64,000 nt of DNA from Fictibacillus solisalsi. Lineage in GTDB: Bacteria > Bacillota > Bacilli > Bacillales > Fictibacillaceae. Within the stretch, counting starts at the first letter, position 1. Every line of letters starts with the position of its first letter. Position numbers and translations under genes: made by a program. The stretch lies in NCBI RefSeq assembly GCF_900103485.1, contig NZ_FNHW01000003.1, forward strand, positions 1 through 64,000. Direction: 5' to 3'. Shown here in pieces: positions 17,256 to 25,166 of the stretch. Below the pieces are notes generated by a model. That model had not been told where the DNA came from. It saw nothing but the letters and a program-made list of their open reading frames with translations, and searched no databases.

Positions 17256-19001
17256 ATGACCTGGAAGACATCATATGAAAAATGGCGAAACGAACCAACT
17301 CTTGATAAGGAGCTTCGATTCCAGCTGGAAGAATTAGAAAAAACAGAAACGGGCCTGGAGGATTCCTTTTATAAAAATCTGGAATTCGGCACAGGTGGAA
17401 TGAGGGGCGAAATCGGCCCAGGAACAAACCGAATGAATACATACACGATTCGAAAAGCATCCTCCGGTTTGGCAAGCTTTATTGAAGAGCAAGGTGAAAA
17501 AGCAAAGGTACGCGGTGTGGTGATCGCGTACGACTCAAGACATAAATCTCCTGAATTTGCAATGGAAGCTGCCAGTACACTGGCTTCAAGAGGAATACAG
17601 ACCTATGTGTTTGAAAGCCTCCGTCCGACTCCTGTACTTTCATTTGCTGTCCGCTATTTAAAGGCGTTCAGCGGAATTGTGATTACAGCAAGCCATAATC
17701 CTCCGGAATATAATGGATTTAAAGTGTACGGGCCGGACGGCGGCCAGCTTCCTCCACGTGAAGCGGACCTATTAACCGAAAAAGTGGAAGAGGTTGAAAA
17801 TGAACTTGCCATCTCTGTAAAAGATAAATCACAATTGCAGGAAGATGGTCTTATTCAGATCGTGGGTGAAGAAATTGATACTGCTTACCTTGAGCAGCTG
17901 AAAGGCATTACTGTAAATCCAGACCTGATCAAGGAGATGGCAGACTTAAGCATTGTCTTTACCCCCCTTCATGGAACGGCGAACCTTCCTGTACGAAATG
18001 GCCTTGAAGCAATCGGTTTTAAAAATGTCACGGTAGTCAAAGAACAGGAACTGCCTGATCCCGATTTTTCCACGGTAAAATCGCCAAATCCTGAAGAACA
18101 TGCCGCATTCGAGCTTGCCATTCAGTATGGAAAAGAAAAAGATGCAGATGTCCTAATTGCGACGGATCCTGATGCAGACCGCGTGGGAGTCGCTGTCAAG
18201 AATCTGGATAATGAGTATGTGGTGCTAACCGGAAACCAGACAGGAGCACTCCTGCTTCATTACCTTTTATCACAGAAAGAGGCACAGGGAGAACTTTGTC
18301 CAAAGGGCGTTGTGCTAAAAACGATTGTTACTTCTGAACTTGGAAGAGAGATTGCAAGCTCCTTTGGACTTAAAACAGTGGATACGCTCACTGGTTTTAA
18401 ATTTATCGGAGAAAAGATTAAAGAGTATGAAAAAACCGGGGAGCATACCTTCCTGTTTGGATATGAAGAGAGCTACGGCTATCTTATCGGTGACTTTGTG
18501 AGAGACAAAGATGCTGTACAGGCCTCCCTGCTGGCAGCTGAAGTAGCGGCTTATTACAAAAAACAAGGTAAGACCATGTATGAAGGCCTTATGGATGTGT
18601 TTTCCACTTACGGCTATCACCTTGAAGGCCTTGAATCCCTTACGCTTAAAGGGAAAGCTGGCGCTGTACAAATTGCGAACATCCTCGAGAGTTTCAGAGC
18701 CGACCCTCCAGCAGAAGTGGGAGGAAAGGCAGTGCTGTATGTGGATGATTACAGCATTGGGAAACAGCGCAATCTTGCAACGGGAGAGGGGACCCAGATC
18801 GACCTTCCAGCCTCCAATGTTTTAAAATATATTTTAGAAGACGGCTCATGGTTCTGTCTCCGTCCTTCAGGAACGGAACCAAAAATCAAATTTTACTTTG
18901 CTGTTCAATCCAACACATATAGTGACAGTGAAAATCTGCTGCAAAGTCTGAAGAATGACGTTATGGACCTTGTCAGCCAGCTTGTCGCTGCTGCTCAGTA
19001 A
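17256..19001 (+). CDS. pgcA: Alpha-phosphoglucomutase
   Basis: Converts glucose 6-phosphate to glucose 1-phosphate, feeding UDP-glucose for glycolipids and wall teichoic acid decoration. 581 aa with the four mutase domains: phosphoserine loop [13 protein letters not shown] (Ser at about 146), metal loop DPDADRVG near 308, sugar loop GYEESYGY near 404 and phosphate-binding [12 protein letters not shown] near 535. ATG follows AAAGGAGGAG. Corresponds to B. subtilis YhxB/PgcA. The product could serve the MGDG-type glycosyltransferase at 29630. Confidence 0.95.
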   Translation: MTWKTSYEKWRNEPTLDKELRFQLEELEKTETGLEDSFYKNLEFGTGGMRGEIGPGTNRMNTYTIRKASSGLASFIEEQGEKAKVRGVVIAYDSRHKSPEFAMEAASTLASRGIQTYVFESLRPTPVLSFAVRYLKAFSGIVITASHNPPEYNGFKVYGPDGGQLPPREADLLTEKVEEVENELAISVKDKSQLQEDGLIQIVGEEIDTAYLEQLKGITVNPDLIKEMADLSIVFTPLHGTANLPVRNGLEAIGFKNVTVVKEQELPDPDFSTVKSPNPEEHAAFELAIQYGKEKDADVLIATDPDADRVGVAVKNLDNEYVVLTGNQTGALLLHYLLSQKEAQGELCPKGVVLKTIVTSELGREIASSFGLKTVDTLTGFKFIGEKIKEYEKTGEHTFLFGYEESYGYLIGDFVRDKDAVQASLLAAEVAAYYKKQGKTMYEGLMDVFSTYGYHLEGLESLTLKGKAGAVQIANILESFRADPPAEVGGKAVLYVDDYSIGKQRNLATGEGTQIDLPASNVLKYILEDGSWFCLRPSGTEPKIKFYFAVQSNTYSDSENLLQSLKNDVMDLVSQLVAAAQ

Positions 19002-19012
19002 TCCATCATCTA

Positions 19013-19044
19013 AGGCAGCCCGGGTCTTTCGGGTCTGCTTTTTT
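19013..19044 (+). terminator. Terminator after pgcA
   Basis: GGCAGCCCG pairs with CGGG(T)CTGCT with one bulged base, followed by T6. Confidence 0.7.
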
Positions 19045-19077
19045 GGTGATTCGACGAATGCGAGCCGGGAGGTGTAG

Positions 19078-19236
19078 ATGATCGGAAAGCAGCGTAAACA
19101 GACGAATTTTTAAACAAGCGAAAACCAAACCCAGACCTTTAAGTCCCTGGGAACCATGGTTATCATGTTTATGTCGCTGATTTTTGTCATTTTGCTTTTA
19201 CTTGTAGCTTTACTTTGTATAAATCTGGGCTGCTGA
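19078..19236 (+). pseudogene. Small membrane-protein gene interrupted by an in-frame stop
   Basis: ATG at 19078 follows GGAGGTG and opens a 53-codon frame: 11 basic residues, then TAA at 19111-19113, then in the same frame about 40 residues ending in a strong hydrophobic helix (MVIMFMSLIFVILLLLVALL) and a terminal Gly-Cys. The good ribosome site, shared frame and membrane helix argue that this was one gene. Either a nonsense mutation or sequence error is present, or the helix is made separately from ATG at 19156, which has no good ribosome site. Confidence 0.5.
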
Positions 19237-19250
19237 TGGAACTGAAACGT

Positions 19251-19279
19251 TTGACTGTATAGTTGGAATTCTGTAAAAT
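19251..19279 (+). promoter_or_regulatory. Promoter of the MerR-type gene
   Basis: TTGACT (19251-19256) and TAAAAT (19274-19279) with a 17-base spacer, 32 bases before the start of the regulator frame. Confidence 0.75.
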
Positions 19280-19310
19280 TGTTTATTATCTATGCATTGG
19301 GGTGATTGAT

Positions 19311-19732
19311 TTGGGAAGTACCGTATCAGTGAACTAGCAACATTAGCAGGCGTTTCAAAAAGAACTATTGATTATTATACGAAGCTTGGCCTGTTAAAGG
19401 CTGAACGTTCCCAATCAAATTATCGATTTTACAGTGGAGAAGCTCTAGAGCAGCTTAAGTGGATTAATTATTATAAAAATCAGCATCTTCCTTTAGAGAA
19501 GATTAAAGAAAAAATGGCATCACTCAATGAACATTCAGGAGAGTATGCCGAAACACTACAAAAAGTTGATATGCAGCTCAATACGCTTGAAAAAGATGTT
19601 CAGGAGCTAAAACCTCTGCTTCAGCAACTGAACAAAGATCAGCTAAAACTGGCAGTTAAACACATGCCTGCCGAGCGTGTTGCCCTACTTCACAGCCTAT
19701 TATTGATTATTGGAGAAACGCCGTTTGTTTAA
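19311..19732 (+). pseudogene. MerR-family regulator with a frameshift at codon 2-3
   Basis: From 19316 the frame encodes 138 residues with a typical MerR helix-turn-helix (YRISELATLAGVSKRTIDYY), the second wing region NYRFYSGEALEQLKWI and a C-terminal coiled coil. There is no start codon in that frame before 19514: an in-frame TGA sits at 19307. TTG at 19311, correctly spaced from GGGGTGAT, would enter the frame if one A were added to GGGAAG. So a one-base deletion next to the start has disabled the gene, or the base is missing from the sequence. Promoter and rest of the gene look healthy. Confidence 0.75.
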
Positions 19733-19762
19733 GGGAACGATTGGTTATCCAGTAAAAACTTT

Positions 19763-19806
19763 AGGAGGTGACATCTTTATTCCTCTTTTTAAACGGGAGA
19801 ATAAAG
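19763..19806 (+). promoter_or_regulatory. Unpaired Shine-Dalgarno and hairpin in front of the CNNM/CorC gene
   Basis: A near-perfect AGGAGGTGA (19763-19771) has no ATG, GTG or TTG at useful distance. It is followed by an 8-bp hairpin, CTTTATTC (19775-19782) with GAATAAAG (19799-19806), and then by the TTG at 19814. Folding would bring the Shine-Dalgarno within about a dozen bases of that TTG. This may be a structured ribosome loading site or another indel. Confidence 0.4.
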
Positions 19807-19813
19807 AGTCTAT

Positions 19814-21157
19814 TTGGACATATTTAAGCTATTCTTAGTAGCATTATTGATTGTATTAACCGCCTTTTTTGTGGCAGCTGAATTTGCGATTGTAAAAATC
19901 CGCCGGACGAGAATTGACCAGCTCGTTGAAGAAGGAAACAAAAAGGCCATTGCCGTCCGAAAGGTACTGATGAACCTTGATGGATATCTTTCGGCCTGCC
20001 AGCTTGGTATTACGATTACGGCTCTCGGGCTGGGCTGGCTTGGTGAATCCACCCTTGAACACCTGCTGCATCCATTGTTCAGCCAGCTGGATTTATCACC
20101 GGCACTCACAAAAACAATAACAATTGTACTTGCTTTTGCCATCATTACCTTTCTTCACGTCGTTCTTGGAGAACTATCGCCTAAAACCTTTGCGATTCAA
20201 AAAGCCGAAGAGATCAGTTTAATGCTCTCGGGTCCCCTGATCATGTTCTACAGGGTATTGTACCCGATCATCTGGCTGTTGAACGGAAGTGCCCGGCTGT
20301 TTACCAGAATGTTTGGTTTGCAAGCTGTTTCGGAACACGAAATGGCCCACTCTGAAGAAGAATTGCGTTTGATTTTATCAGAAAGCTATAAAAGCGGAGA
20401 AATTAATCAGTCAGAATACAGCTACGTGAATAAAGTATTCGAATTTGATGACCGTATCGCGAAGGAAATCATGGTGCCGCGTACGGAAATTGTGTGTTTG
20501 TATCTAAATAAATCCATTGAGGAAAACCTTGCGATCATTACGAGTGAGAAATATACTCGTTATCCTGTTGTAGACGAAGATAAAGACCATGTGGTTGGAA
20601 TGGTTAACGTTAAAGAAATTTTCTATGACCTCATGTCGGGCCAGGAAAAAACGCTGGAAAGCTATCTGCGTCCTATCCTGACGGTTCTTGAAACCATGCC
20701 GATTCAGGAAACATTGGTGAAACTTCAAAAACAACAGGTTCATATGGCAGTACTGATGGACGAGTACGGAGGAACTGCGGGACTTCTAACGGTTGAGGAT
20801 ATCCTGGAAGAAATCGTAGGTGAAATCCGTGATGAATTTGATACAGATGAGACACCGATGATCTTAAAAATCACACCGAAGGTCACCGCACTCGACGGAA
20901 AGGTTTTAATTTCAGAAGTGAATGATTTATATGGTTTGGAAATTGACGATTCAGACCTGGACACGATCGGCGGATGGGTGCTTTCCCAAAATTCCGATAT
21001 TGTGGAAGGTGAGGTTATTAATTACGAAGGATTAACCTTTAAAGTCGTTGAAATTGATGGACACCAAATTAAACGGATTGAGGTTAACAAGGTGGAGAGC
21101 CCGAAAAAGGAAGAGGAATCTCTTAGACAGCCAGCCTTGATCACGGATTCGGAATAA
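19814..21157 (+). CDS. CNNM/CorC-family membrane protein (hemolysin-like, CBS domains)
   Basis: 447-aa protein: N-terminal CNNM (DUF21) membrane domain with about four helices (residues 1-190), a tandem CBS pair (about 205-335, with RTEIVCLYLN and MDEYGGTAGLLTVEDILEEIVGEI) and a C-terminal CorC/HlyC domain (about 350-425). Such proteins (YhdP/YhdT/MpfA type in Bacillus) are linked to Mg2+ export or tolerance. The TTG start matches the family N-terminus (MDIFKLFLVALLIVLTAFFV) but its immediate ribosome site (AAAGAG) is weak. Confidence 0.9.
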   Translation: MDIFKLFLVALLIVLTAFFVAAEFAIVKIRRTRIDQLVEEGNKKAIAVRKVLMNLDGYLSACQLGITITALGLGWLGESTLEHLLHPLFSQLDLSPALTKTITIVLAFAIITFLHVVLGELSPKTFAIQKAEEISLMLSGPLIMFYRVLYPIIWLLNGSARLFTRMFGLQAVSEHEMAHSEEELRLILSESYKSGEINQSEYSYVNKVFEFDDRIAKEIMVPRTEIVCLYLNKSIEENLAIITSEKYTRYPVVDEDKDHVVGMVNVKEIFYDLMSGQEKTLESYLRPILTVLETMPIQETLVKLQKQQVHMAVLMDEYGGTAGLLTVEDILEEIVGEIRDEFDTDETPMILKITPKVTALDGKVLISEVNDLYGLEIDDSDLDTIGGWVLSQNSDIVEGEVINYEGLTFKVVEIDGHQIKRIEVNKVESPKKEEESLRQPALITDSE

Positions 21158-21162
21158 CTATA

Positions 21163-21209
21163 AAACAACAGGAGCCTGCCATCATCGAGATGGCAGGCTC
21201 CTGTTGTTT
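21163..21209. terminator. Bidirectional terminator between convergent genes
   Basis: A 20-bp perfect stem (AACAACAGGAGCCTGCCATC with its complement) around ATCGA separates the CNNM/CorC gene and the minus-strand YitT gene. Confidence 0.92.
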
Positions 21210-21798
21210 ATCTTGGGCTAAGAAAGATGGATACCGAACGGATCAATGTCAGGGAGCTGGTCGCAAACGCCACGGAAAGGATGGTAACCATGGAATAAAA
21301 GAACATTCCTTCTCCGATAAAATACAATCCCGCTAAAATAACGGAAGCATCGATAAAGAAGATGATGATACCAACGTTAAGAGGGGATCTCTTGGCGATA
21401 AACAAAGCTAAAAGATCGGTGCCTCCGGTACTTGTTTCGTATCGGAGCATAATCCCAATTCCTGTACCGATCAACAAGCCACCCGCCACTGCGCTTTCCA
21501 TCTCAGGAAGATGGAAAAACCCATTGAGCGGCACAAGCAAATCAATGACAAATGATGAGATCAACATTCCGTGCAGGCTGTTTAGAAAATACGTGCGGTC
21601 AAACTTCCAGGCCAAAAAATAAATAGGGATGCTGAGCAGGATAATCGTCATTCCCACCTTAAATCCCCAGATATATTTAAATAGGAGGCCAATTCCAATC
21701 ATCCCGCCGTCCAGGAGATGAAAAGGCAGGATAAACATATTGATTCCAATCCCCATCAGAAAACTGCCAATAAAGACAGCTGTCACTTTTGCCAGCAT
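21208..21798 (-). CDS. YitT-family membrane protein without DUF2179
   Basis: 196-aa integral membrane protein with five to six helices and the family signatures LLDGGMIGIGLL near the N-terminus and GIGIMLRYETSTGGTDLLAL in the middle. It stops after the membrane part and lacks the C-terminal DUF2179 cytoplasmic domain present in its paralogue at 24183-25064. ATG at 21798 follows AGGAGTGAGACG; a TTG six codons upstream is less likely. Function unknown; possibly a transporter. Confidence 0.85.
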   Translation of the reverse strand: MLAKVTAVFIGSFLMGIGINMFILPFHLLDGGMIGIGLLFKYIWGFKVGMTIILLSIPIYFLAWKFDRTYFLNSLHGMLISSFVIDLLVPLNGFFHLPEMESAVAGGLLIGTGIGIMLRYETSTGGTDLLALFIAKRSPLNVGIIIFFIDASVILAGLYFIGEGMFFYSMVTILSVAFATSSLTLIRSVSIFLSPR

Positions 21799-21872
21799 CG
21801 TCTCACTCCTGTCCACCCTTTATTTTACTTTATGATGGGAGGCAGGCAGCGATTCATGAAAGACGATGCGGT

Positions 21873-22199
21873 TTATGTCTTTTTTAGAAGCTCCCTTAGT
21901 TCGCTTGAGCTTACCGTTTCTATATCGAATTGATTTTTTAACGTGTCCAGTTGCTTCATTCTTTCTTCAAATTCTTCTTCTTCATCTTCCATATACCGCT
22001 TGGAGAAGTAAAGGGAGTCATTATCTGCTTTCATAAGAAGTTTGATCTCAAGCTCCAGCGGCTGTTTTCCTGAATCTTCATCACTGAACAAGATGCCGCC
22101 TGGTGAGGTTTCTTTTTGGCTCAGATACATCTTACCATGAGTTGATTGGTGAGCATTGGAGAATTCAAGGATCTCTTCGAACGATTCTGCATTTCGCAT
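21873..22199 (-). CDS. Hypothetical acidic protein
   Basis: 108-aa protein with no membrane segment. The C-terminal half is strongly acidic (EDEEEEFEERM near residue 72) and likely helical or coiled-coil. It starts at ATG after GAAGGGATGGGG. I do not recognise a family. Transcribed in the same direction as, and 75 bases before, the YitT-family gene. Confidence 0.65.
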   Translation of the reverse strand: MRNAESFEEILEFSNAHQSTHGKMYLSQKETSPGGILFSDEDSGKQPLELEIKLLMKADNDSLYFSKRYMEDEEEEFEERMKQLDTLKNQFDIETVSSSELRELLKKT

Positions 22200-22386
22200 G
22201 TGAACCCCATCCCTTCTTTTGCATTATCCTATACAGGTTTCCCTGTACGCCTGAATTTAAACAACCGTTTAATTTAAAATATCAGCTGAAGACCATGATG
22301 ATTGTCCACACCAAAACCATTGGATTTGCATTAACTATTAGTAACATCGGTTCTGTTTTTAATCGATGATGAAAGGAGAGTAATTC

Positions 22387-22620
22387 ATGGGTTTTGGTTT
22401 TGATGGCGGAGGCTTTGGCGGCCGCCGGGGAGATACGTTTAGAAGAGAAGCGTGTGCGCTGATTAACGAACGTGTACAAGTAGATACCGTAAACCAGACA
22501 TTCCGTGGCCGATTGGTAGAAGTTGGCCGAGATGTCATCGTACTGCGTGTTCGAAAAAACAACTGTACGTTCCGTGTCGTCATTCGCATATGCGAGATTG
22601 TAGCGATTTTCCCGATTTAA
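22387..22620 (+). CDS. Small LSM-like (DUF2642-type) protein, possible spore-associated
   Basis: 77-aa protein. A Gly/Arg-rich head (GFGFDGGGFGGRRGD) is followed by a short beta-barrel-like segment, VQVDTVNQTFRGRLVEVGRDVIVLRV, of the kind seen in LSM/DUF2642 proteins, several of which are spore coat or sporulation products in Bacillus. ATG at 22387 follows GAAAGGAGAG. Single gene with terminator. Assignment is by fold pattern only. Confidence 0.6.
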   Translation: MGFGFDGGGFGGRRGDTFRREACALINERVQVDTVNQTFRGRLVEVGRDVIVLRVRKNNCTFRVVIRICEIVAIFPI

Positions 22621-22638
22621 CAAGATTTTTACCGGTAC

Positions 22639-22669
22639 TAAACATCCCGTTAAGGGGTGTTTTTTTTAA
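22639..22669 (+). terminator. Terminator after the LSM-like gene
   Basis: AACATCCC pairs with GGGGTGTT around GTTAA and runs into T8. Confidence 0.8.
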
Positions 22670-22707
22670 TTTCTATACCAAAAAAAATAAGTTAGCAATT
22701 ATTTACT

Positions 22708-22735
22708 TTGACAAGTAATTTAGCTTGATTATAAA
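22708..22735 (+). promoter_or_regulatory. SigA promoter of the glutamate carrier gene
   Basis: A consensus TTGACA (22708-22713) is followed by TATAAA (22730-22735, 16-base spacer) or TAAAAT (18-base spacer), about 50 bases before the start codon. Confidence 0.72.
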
Positions 22736-22783
22736 ATAGAAGTATTGTGTGAACGATTACAACTATAAGAGGTGAGATACAAC

Positions 22784-24049
22784 ATGAAAAGAATTGGACT
22801 AGCTTGGCAGATTCTTATCGGTTTGGTTCTGGGTATTGCGGTGGGTGCAATTTTTTACGGCAACGATGACGTTGCTAAATATTTGCAGCCGATTGGCGAT
22901 ATCTTCATCAGACTGATCAAAATGATTGTTATTCCTATCGTGGTTTCCAGCTTGATTGTCGGTGTAGCCGGGGTTGGTGATATAAAAAAGCTGGGTAAAC
23001 TTGGCGGGAAAACAATTCTCTATTTTGAAATCATTACAACCATTGCTATTGCGATTGGTTTGCTTGCTGCTAATATCTTTCAGCCAGGTGCTGGTGTAGA
23101 CCGTTCCGGGTTGGAAAAAACAGATATCGGAAGTTATGTGGATACGGCAAAAACTGCCGGAGAGCATGGTTTTGCGGAAACCTTTGTAAACATTGTCCCG
23201 TCAAACCTCTTCCAATCCCTGATGAATGGCGACATGCTTGCGATTATCTTTTTCTCAGTAATCTTCGGGCTTGGAGTAGCAGCTATTGGGGAGAAAGGTG
23301 AACCCGTTCTTAAATTCTTCCAGGGAACAGCGGAAGCGATGTTTTATGTGACTAACCAAATTATGAAGTTTGCTCCATTCGGCGTGTTTGCGCTTATTGG
23401 TGTGACGGTTTCCAAGTTTGGTTTAACCTCCTTGATTCCATTAAGTAAACTGGTGGTACTCGTATACGCCACTATGATATTCTTTGTGATTGTAGTACTT
23501 GGTCTTGTAGCAAAAATCGCAGGCGTTAATATCTTTAATATTTTCCGTATTTTAAAGGATGAACTTATTCTTGCCTATTCCACTTCAAGTTCGGAAACGG
23601 TTCTTCCAAAACTGATGGAAAAAATGGAGAAGTTCGGCTGTCCAAAGGCGATTGCATCCTTTGTTATTCCGACAGGCTATTCGTTTAACCTTGATGGCTC
23701 GACCTTGTATCAGGCACTTGCGGCACTGTTTATCGCTCAGATGTACGGAATCGATATGCCGATTTCTTCCCAAATCACCCTCCTTCTCGTGTTGATGGTG
23801 ACATCTAAAGGGATTGCAGGTGTTCCTGGAGTATCGTTTGTCGTACTTCTTGCCACATTGGGTTCAGTTGGAATTCCGGTTGAAGGATTGGCGTTCATCG
23901 CAGGAATCGACCGTATTCTTGATATGGCACGTACAGCTGTTAACGTGGTTGGTAACTCTCTGGCAGCAATTATCATGTCCAAGTGGGAAGGCCAATTTGA
24001 TGAAACCAAAGCACAAACTTATATTAATGAAGTGAAACAAGCGTCATAA
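22784..24049 (+). CDS. gltT: Sodium/proton-glutamate symporter (DAACS family)
   Basis: 421-aa dicarboxylate/amino acid:cation symporter. Visible hallmarks: the Ser-rich hairpin loop AYSTSSSETVLPK (about 268-280), FVIPTGYSFNLDGSTLYQ (about 297-314) with the NxD-type substrate motif, the loop SKGIAGVPGVSFVVL and the final DRILDMARTAVNVVGN. Eight helices and two re-entrant hairpins are expected. ATG at 22784 follows AAGAGGTGA. It is close to both B. subtilis GltT and GltP; gltT is favoured by neighbourhood only. Confidence 0.9.
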   Translation: MKRIGLAWQILIGLVLGIAVGAIFYGNDDVAKYLQPIGDIFIRLIKMIVIPIVVSSLIVGVAGVGDIKKLGKLGGKTILYFEIITTIAIAIGLLAANIFQPGAGVDRSGLEKTDIGSYVDTAKTAGEHGFAETFVNIVPSNLFQSLMNGDMLAIIFFSVIFGLGVAAIGEKGEPVLKFFQGTAEAMFYVTNQIMKFAPFGVFALIGVTVSKFGLTSLIPLSKLVVLVYATMIFFVIVVLGLVAKIAGVNIFNIFRILKDELILAYSTSSSETVLPKLMEKMEKFGCPKAIASFVIPTGYSFNLDGSTLYQALAALFIAQMYGIDMPISSQITLLLVLMVTSKGIAGVPGVSFVVLLATLGSVGIPVEGLAFIAGIDRILDMARTAVNVVGNSLAAIIMSKWEGQFDETKAQTYINEVKQAS

Positions 24050-24054
24050 AGCAG

Positions 24055-24088
24055 AAGCTCCTGTACAATACAGGAGCTTTTTTTTTAT
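24055..24088 (+). terminator. Terminator after gltT
   Basis: AAGCTCCTGTA pairs with ATACAGGAGCTT, followed by T9. Confidence 0.9.
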
Positions 24089-24182
24089 TAGGCACACAGG
24101 CATATTGATTAAGTTATTATAAAAAAAATGATATAATCGAGATATACCATAAGAGAAACTTATAACAAGAGGGGGAGTGCTT

Positions 24183-25064
24183 TTGGAAGCTTTACAGCAG
24201 CAAGAAGCTCATAAACGAATTACCAAGACAAATCTTTTAAAGAGAGTGGTTTTTATCGCGCTGGGGGCTGCATTGGTCGCCACAGGACTTGAAATTTTCC
24301 TCGTTCCCAACCAGATCATTGACGGCGGAATCGTCGGCATATCTATTATTCTTTCCCATTTAACTCACTGGAAACTTGGCCTTTTTCTTATCGTTCTTAA
24401 TATTCCTTTCTTCTTCTTTGGATATAAACAGATAGGTAAAACCTTTGCCCTTTCCACATTGTTTGGCGTCCTGGTCATGTCCATTGGGACAGCCGTGCTG
24501 CATCCCGTCCCAGTACTCACTGATGACCCTTTACTCGCTGCGGTATTTGGTGGAATTATCCTTGGTGTTGGAGTCGGAATGGTGATTCGTTATGGAGGAT
24601 CCCTTGACGGAACGGAAGTGATGGCTATCCTCTTTAATGCGAAAACCCCGTTTTCTGTCGGTGAAGTGGTAATGTTTTTTAACATTTTCATTCTGGGCAG
24701 TGCCGGTTTTGTATTTGGCTGGGACCGTGCCATGTATTCATTAATCGCATACTACATTGCTTTTAAGGTGATTGATATCACGCTCGATGGATTTGATCAA
24801 TCCAAATCGGTATGGATTATCAGTGATGAACATACGAGGATCGGTGAAGCACTGTTAGCGCGCCTTGGACGAGGGGTTACCTATTTGAATGGGGAAGGTG
24901 CCTATTCAAGGGATGAGAAAAAAGTCATTTTTACAGTCATTACCCGGCTGGAAGAAGCCAAATTGAAAAATATTGTAGATGACATTGATCCTACTGCCTT
25001 TTTAGCAGTCGGTAACATTCATGATGTAAAAGGCGGCAGATTTAAAAAGAAAAACATTCACTGA
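24183..25064 (+). CDS. YitT-family membrane protein with DUF2179
   Basis: 293-aa protein with the YitT membrane domain (IIDGGIVGISIIL, VIRYGGSLDGTEVMAI) followed by a cytoplasmic DUF2179 domain (about 210-285: SKSVWIISDEHTRIGEALL through VFTVITRLEEAKLKNIV and FLAVGNIHDVKG), which resembles a small ligand-binding fold. TTG at 24183 lies eight bases after GAGGGGG; the GTG at 24177 is too close. Paralogue of 21208-21798. Function unknown. Confidence 0.88.
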   Translation: MEALQQQEAHKRITKTNLLKRVVFIALGAALVATGLEIFLVPNQIIDGGIVGISIILSHLTHWKLGLFLIVLNIPFFFFGYKQIGKTFALSTLFGVLVMSIGTAVLHPVPVLTDDPLLAAVFGGIILGVGVGMVIRYGGSLDGTEVMAILFNAKTPFSVGEVVMFFNIFILGSAGFVFGWDRAMYSLIAYYIAFKVIDITLDGFDQSKSVWIISDEHTRIGEALLARLGRGVTYLNGEGAYSRDEKKVIFTVITRLEEAKLKNIVDDIDPTAFLAVGNIHDVKGGRFKKKNIH

Positions 25065-25166
25065 TTGATCAGTGGCAACAGCCCTTGAATTATTGCTCAA
25101 TATAGGGTAAGATTTATCCTTGTTTTGGGTATAGTTTAAGAAAGTATAGTTGATATAGACAGGGTT

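Noticed and set aside
25085-25113. TTGAAT-N17-TAAGAT before the Ktr gene
   Set aside because: Possible promoter, but both boxes are weak; mentioned only under the gene.
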